64,000 bases of DNA from positions 1,833,501 to 1,897,500 of the forward strand of contig JAQISU010000171.1 of the NCBI GenBank assembly GCA_029339505.1. Reading direction: 5' to 3'. Shown here in pieces: positions 60,527-64,000 of this stretch. Position 1 is the first letter of the stretch. Each line of letters opens with the position of its first letter. Source of the DNA: Unio delphinus (taxonomy: Eukaryota > Mollusca > Bivalvia > Unionida > Unionidae). The notes under the pieces are model-generated. The model was not told the DNA's origin and made no database searches. It was given only the letters and a program-made list of their open reading frames with translations. Position numbers and translations under genes: made by a program.

Positions 60527-61284
60527 TGAACACAAGCTACGGCTATTCAATATACTAACTATGATCATGTGATAAGTGGCATGCGCAATTAAAACTCCAG
60601 TTATGATATTGTACAGAGAATTATAATCATAACGATATTTATAATTTATAATATTTATATGGCTCTACCTTGATCTTTCTCTCATAATGTTAGCAGTCAG
60701 CTATTAAACCAGCTATTAAACCAGCAGAAAACGGAATAAGGCGATGGAAATGAGTCAGTGCAAATGGTTTTGCATGAGTCATGAAGGACAAATGTTTTTC
60801 TTTTAAACTGTGTAAAGAATATAGATAAAATATGAGTATAAATATGATACAGTAGAATATGCCTATATATGTATATGTACGCACAGTACATAAATTGGTT
60901 GAATGTTGTGATAAAATCTGGTATGAAAACATTCGTTTAAACGAAATAATGAGCGTACATTTCTCTGCTATTATTAACATCCTCTCCCAACCCGCTCAGA
61001 TTGTGTAAGAACTAAATGGAATGCGACACAAAAACAAATAATATACACTGATCCACAAATATACACTGATCCACAAATAATATACACTGATCCACAAATA
61101 ATGACAACAGTTTCCGAAAGTTTCGGCTGAATCGAGCACTCAGGGGAATAAAACAACTTTAAGAGAAATAAAATGCAAACTTGTGAGAGAAAGGATGAGA
61201 GAAAACCTGGACCATTTACATTTTTTATTGGGGAAGAAATAATCATTTTAAAAAATTGAAAACAATGTGGAAACTTCCGTCTTT
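60527..61284. other. Probable 3' flank of the receptor exon
   Basis: Contains a decayed YDHV repeat (60545-60590) and a 20-27-bp direct repeat ATACACTGATCCACAAAT four times at 61028-61100. No gene recognised. Confidence 0.4.
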
Positions 61285-61291
61285 TTCTCTG

Positions 61292-61345
61292 GGGTGCTGC
61301 TTTAGCTCAGTTGGTGGTGTGTCTGGTCTCGAGTTCGACCCCTGC
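61292..61345 (+). mobile_element. tRNA-like (SINE head or tRNA pseudogene) fragment
   Basis: GCTTTAGCTCAGTTGGTGGT resembles an A box region and GAGTTCGACCCC resembles a B box. The anticodon arm between them is too short for a functional tRNA, so a SINE head or pseudogene is likely. Confidence 0.5.
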
Positions 61346-61764
61346 CCAAGCCAACCAGAATCAGATGTTTAGGTATGTCCTTTGGACAGGGATTTAGCTC
61401 CAATGTACTCTGCAAGATATGCAAAACAATGTGTTTGAAAGTACCATTAAAGCCAACAAAGAGAAAACGAACATATGCTGGAATCAGTATAACTTCCTTC
61501 TTCATCCACGACTGACTTTTAAAATATATGTGGTTTATACTCATTTCCGCATTATTTGCATTTTCACTCATTTAAACAGGCAATATTAGGTTCAATGTTC
61601 TAAATTAAAATGTTCAAACTACCTCCATAAGATTACTCCGGTATCATTATCATTTTCAGTACATGTATTTCCAAATGGCCCAAAGTGTCAAGATGATCAG
61701 TGTGTCTTTCCACGTAAAATTTGCAATGGGAGAAGTTTTATATGTTCCATGCTATGACTTATAT

Positions 61765-62818
61765 ACCTATTCTCGTTATGATATCACGTATATACTGATA
61801 CTAGCTATGATATCATGTGTTTACACGCAATGATATCATGTATATACTGGTACTAGCTATGATATCATGTATATACTAGCTATGATATCCTGTATATACT
61901 GATACCAGCTATGATATCATTTATATAATGATATTATCTGTGATATCGTTTATATACTGTTATTAGCAATGATATCATGTATATACTGATACTAGCTATG
62001 ATATAATGTATATACGGATAATGCTTGATATCATGTATATACTGATACCAGCTATGATATCATGGGTATACTAGCTATGATATCATGTATATACTGATAC
62101 CAGCTATGATATCATTTATATAATGATATTATCTGTGATATCGTTTATATACTGTTATTAGCAATGATATCATGTATATTCTGATACTTGCTATGATATA
62201 ATGTATATACGGATAATGCTTGATATCATGTATATACTGATACTAGCTATGATATAATGTATATTCGGATAATGCTTGATATCATGTATATACTGATACT
62301 AGCTATGATATCATTTATATAATGATACTATCTGTGATATCATTTATATTTTGATACTTGCTATGATATAATGTATATTTTGACACCATCTATGATATCA
62401 TTTATATACTGATTCTAGCTGTGATATCATGTATATTCTGATACTAGCTATGTATCGTTTATATACCGATACTAGCCATGATATCGTTTATATTATGATA
62501 CTAGCTTGAGATCATGTATATACTGATACTAGCCATGATATCATGTATATTCTGATACTAGCTATGTATCGTTTATATACCAATACAAGCCATGATATCA
62601 TGCATATTCTGATTCTCGTTGTGATATCATTTATATACTGATATTAACTATAATATCATTTACTGATACTAGCTTGATATCGTTTATATTATGATACTAG
62701 CTTGAGATCATGTATATACTGATACTAGCCATGATATCATGTATATTCTGATACTCGTTATGATATCGTTTTTATACAAATACTAGCTATGATATCGTTT
62801 ATATTCTGATACTAATAA
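61765..62818. repeat. 29-bp minisatellite with GATATC palindrome
   Basis: About 35 units of GATATCATGTATATACTGAT plus ACTAGCTAT, with higher-order repetition: the stretch near 61860-62000 recurs near 62040-62180. Confidence 0.93.
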
Positions 62819-64000
62819 TATTTATGTTTGGTTAATGTGTACCACTATTACTATTGTATGTGTGTCATACACAGAAGGAACACATCGTGTAAGGTACGAT
62901 GATATTTTCACAATCAAGGAGCGTATTATCGAAGATTTTTCAATTTGACATACTAACCTACTTTGTGCGTTATATGTGTGTCGCATTATTGATAATATAT
63001 CATAGTTTTGTGTTCTGATAATATTCTGGTTTAATAAAAAGGAAACAAAATACACATTTTTATAAATATTTTTTTGTGATGGTAATCCTTGTATTGTTCA
63101 TTTTATAATGACTATGCCAAATTAACCTTAACTAAAATTGTCATTCTGATGTGTGCTAGATGAAAACACATTCAATAAATAGTCCAGTTTACCTGTGTCA
63201 AGTGTGTTCACTGCTCCTTGGTATGCCTATATTTCTCGCGCGATCCGTTTAATTACGACCTACTGAACTTTTATATACCCGATTTGTTCAATTTTCTAAT
63301 GATAACTGTCTTTTAAAATTGTTAAAAATCATTGAAAATATAATGAAAATTGTGATTGCGGCGACCGCTGTGTTACCTAAAATATTTAAAATTTCTTTTC
63401 AATGAATCAATGACTTTCTTCTTAAATTATCTTTATGTATGTACATTATTATATTCTTATTTTATTTATATTAAAGAAAGCTTAGTTGATATACTGCTTG
63501 TTGTTATCTTGCTTTATTTGTAATAATAAATATTAATAGCGTAGTCAACAAGTGCGAGCAATTTGACAGCAACTATAAACATTCATGTTGTTTGCAATCA
63601 CATTAAATTATGCACGGGAAACATTTCTCAATTATAAATACTCCTGGATTCTTTTCTTTGTTTTTATTTTTCAAGGTCCGTAATATAATTTTTTATATTT
63701 GTAAAAAAATATGCGAAACTGTTGAAAAATATAAAAATTATGTTAGCGTTTTTGTGTTAAGCAAAAAGAAAACGTGGTGCTAATAGTAGTAAATTTCCGT
63801 ACATTCCATAACGGGTATGTTGCAATCCAAACAGATCATTAAAAACAATTAGAGAAAGATAAAAATAAATGTCATGTGAGTACTAAGTATACAGGTGCCT
63901 TTAAATAGAGTTCCCGAATTCTGTTATAAGTATAGCCTGTATTTCTGTAGCAAAATGAATTGTTTTCACATCTTGTAATACATCATTTATCTCAGTTTAC
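62819..64000. other. A/T-rich interval to window end, no gene recognised
   Basis: Short ORFs only (for example 62822-63055, minus). No repeat or coding signal. Confidence 0.5.

Overview
The window looks like nuclear DNA of a marine invertebrate, most likely a mollusc. It is AT-rich and dense in minisatellites. It carries a tRNA-derived SINE of a type I associate with molluscs, non-LTR and LTR retrotransposons, a hAT-like MITE, and one good candidate host exon encoding a receptor tail with repeated DTYDHV motifs (60106-60526). No cellular operon, rRNA gene or CRISPR array is present.

The main content is three related copies of a virus-like transposon of the Maverick/Polinton/adintovirus type. 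Copy A (1-10322, left end outside the window) has intact-looking structural genes. Copy B (12406-36227) is degenerate and bounded by 272/273-bp terminal inverted repeats and the 5-bp duplication TCTCA. Copy C (43135-51468) is degenerate and bounded by about 180-bp inverted repeats and the duplication CGAGA. All termini begin AGCAGC(A/R)AGAG. The shared structural block is, in order: 289-residue unknown protein, small amphipathic pX-like protein, double-jelly-roll-type major capsid protein, hydrophobic GKGLRLPGT protein, adenain-like protease, fiber-like protein, membrane protein, penton-like protein. The second block is packaging ATPase, parvovirus-type phospholipase A2, retrovirus-like integrase and an SF1 (Pif1/RecD-like) helicase with a C-terminal HNH-like domain. 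A third, small block is a zinc-ribbon protein, an HNH/NUMOD1 endonuclease and a short unknown ORF. I find no family-B DNA polymerase in any copy, although B is complete end to end. In B the structural block is inverted relative to its order in C and, as far as it can be seen, in A.

The first structural gene of copy B is split by a 10.7-kb Ty3-like retroelement in the arrangement LTR-internal-LTR-internal-LTR (13463-24182, minus strand), flanked by a single AACCT duplication. Each internal part encodes one Gag-protease-integrase ORF and no reverse transcriptase. One copy is intact (965 residues); the other has a nonsense codon. A tRNA-Leu-type primer binding site and a polypurine tract are visible in both units.

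Layout: 1-10322 element A; 10323-12400 flank with a possible Tc1-like relic and simple repeats; 12406-36227 element B with the nested retroelement and a candidate solo LTR; 36430-38250 a CR1/L2-like LINE fragment (minus); 38780-41000 satellites; 41270-43134 plus 51474-51546 a second non-LTR retrotransposon, interrupted by a hAT-like MITE and by element C; 51550-64000 host-type non-coding DNA with many tandem repeats, the SINE, the receptor-tail exon and a 29-bp minisatellite.

In a functional copy the integrase would join the element to host DNA through the AGCAGC termini. The ATPase, capsid, penton, protease, fiber and minor proteins would form a virion, and the PLA2 domain would help it cross a membrane. 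How such an element would replicate without its own polymerase is the open question.
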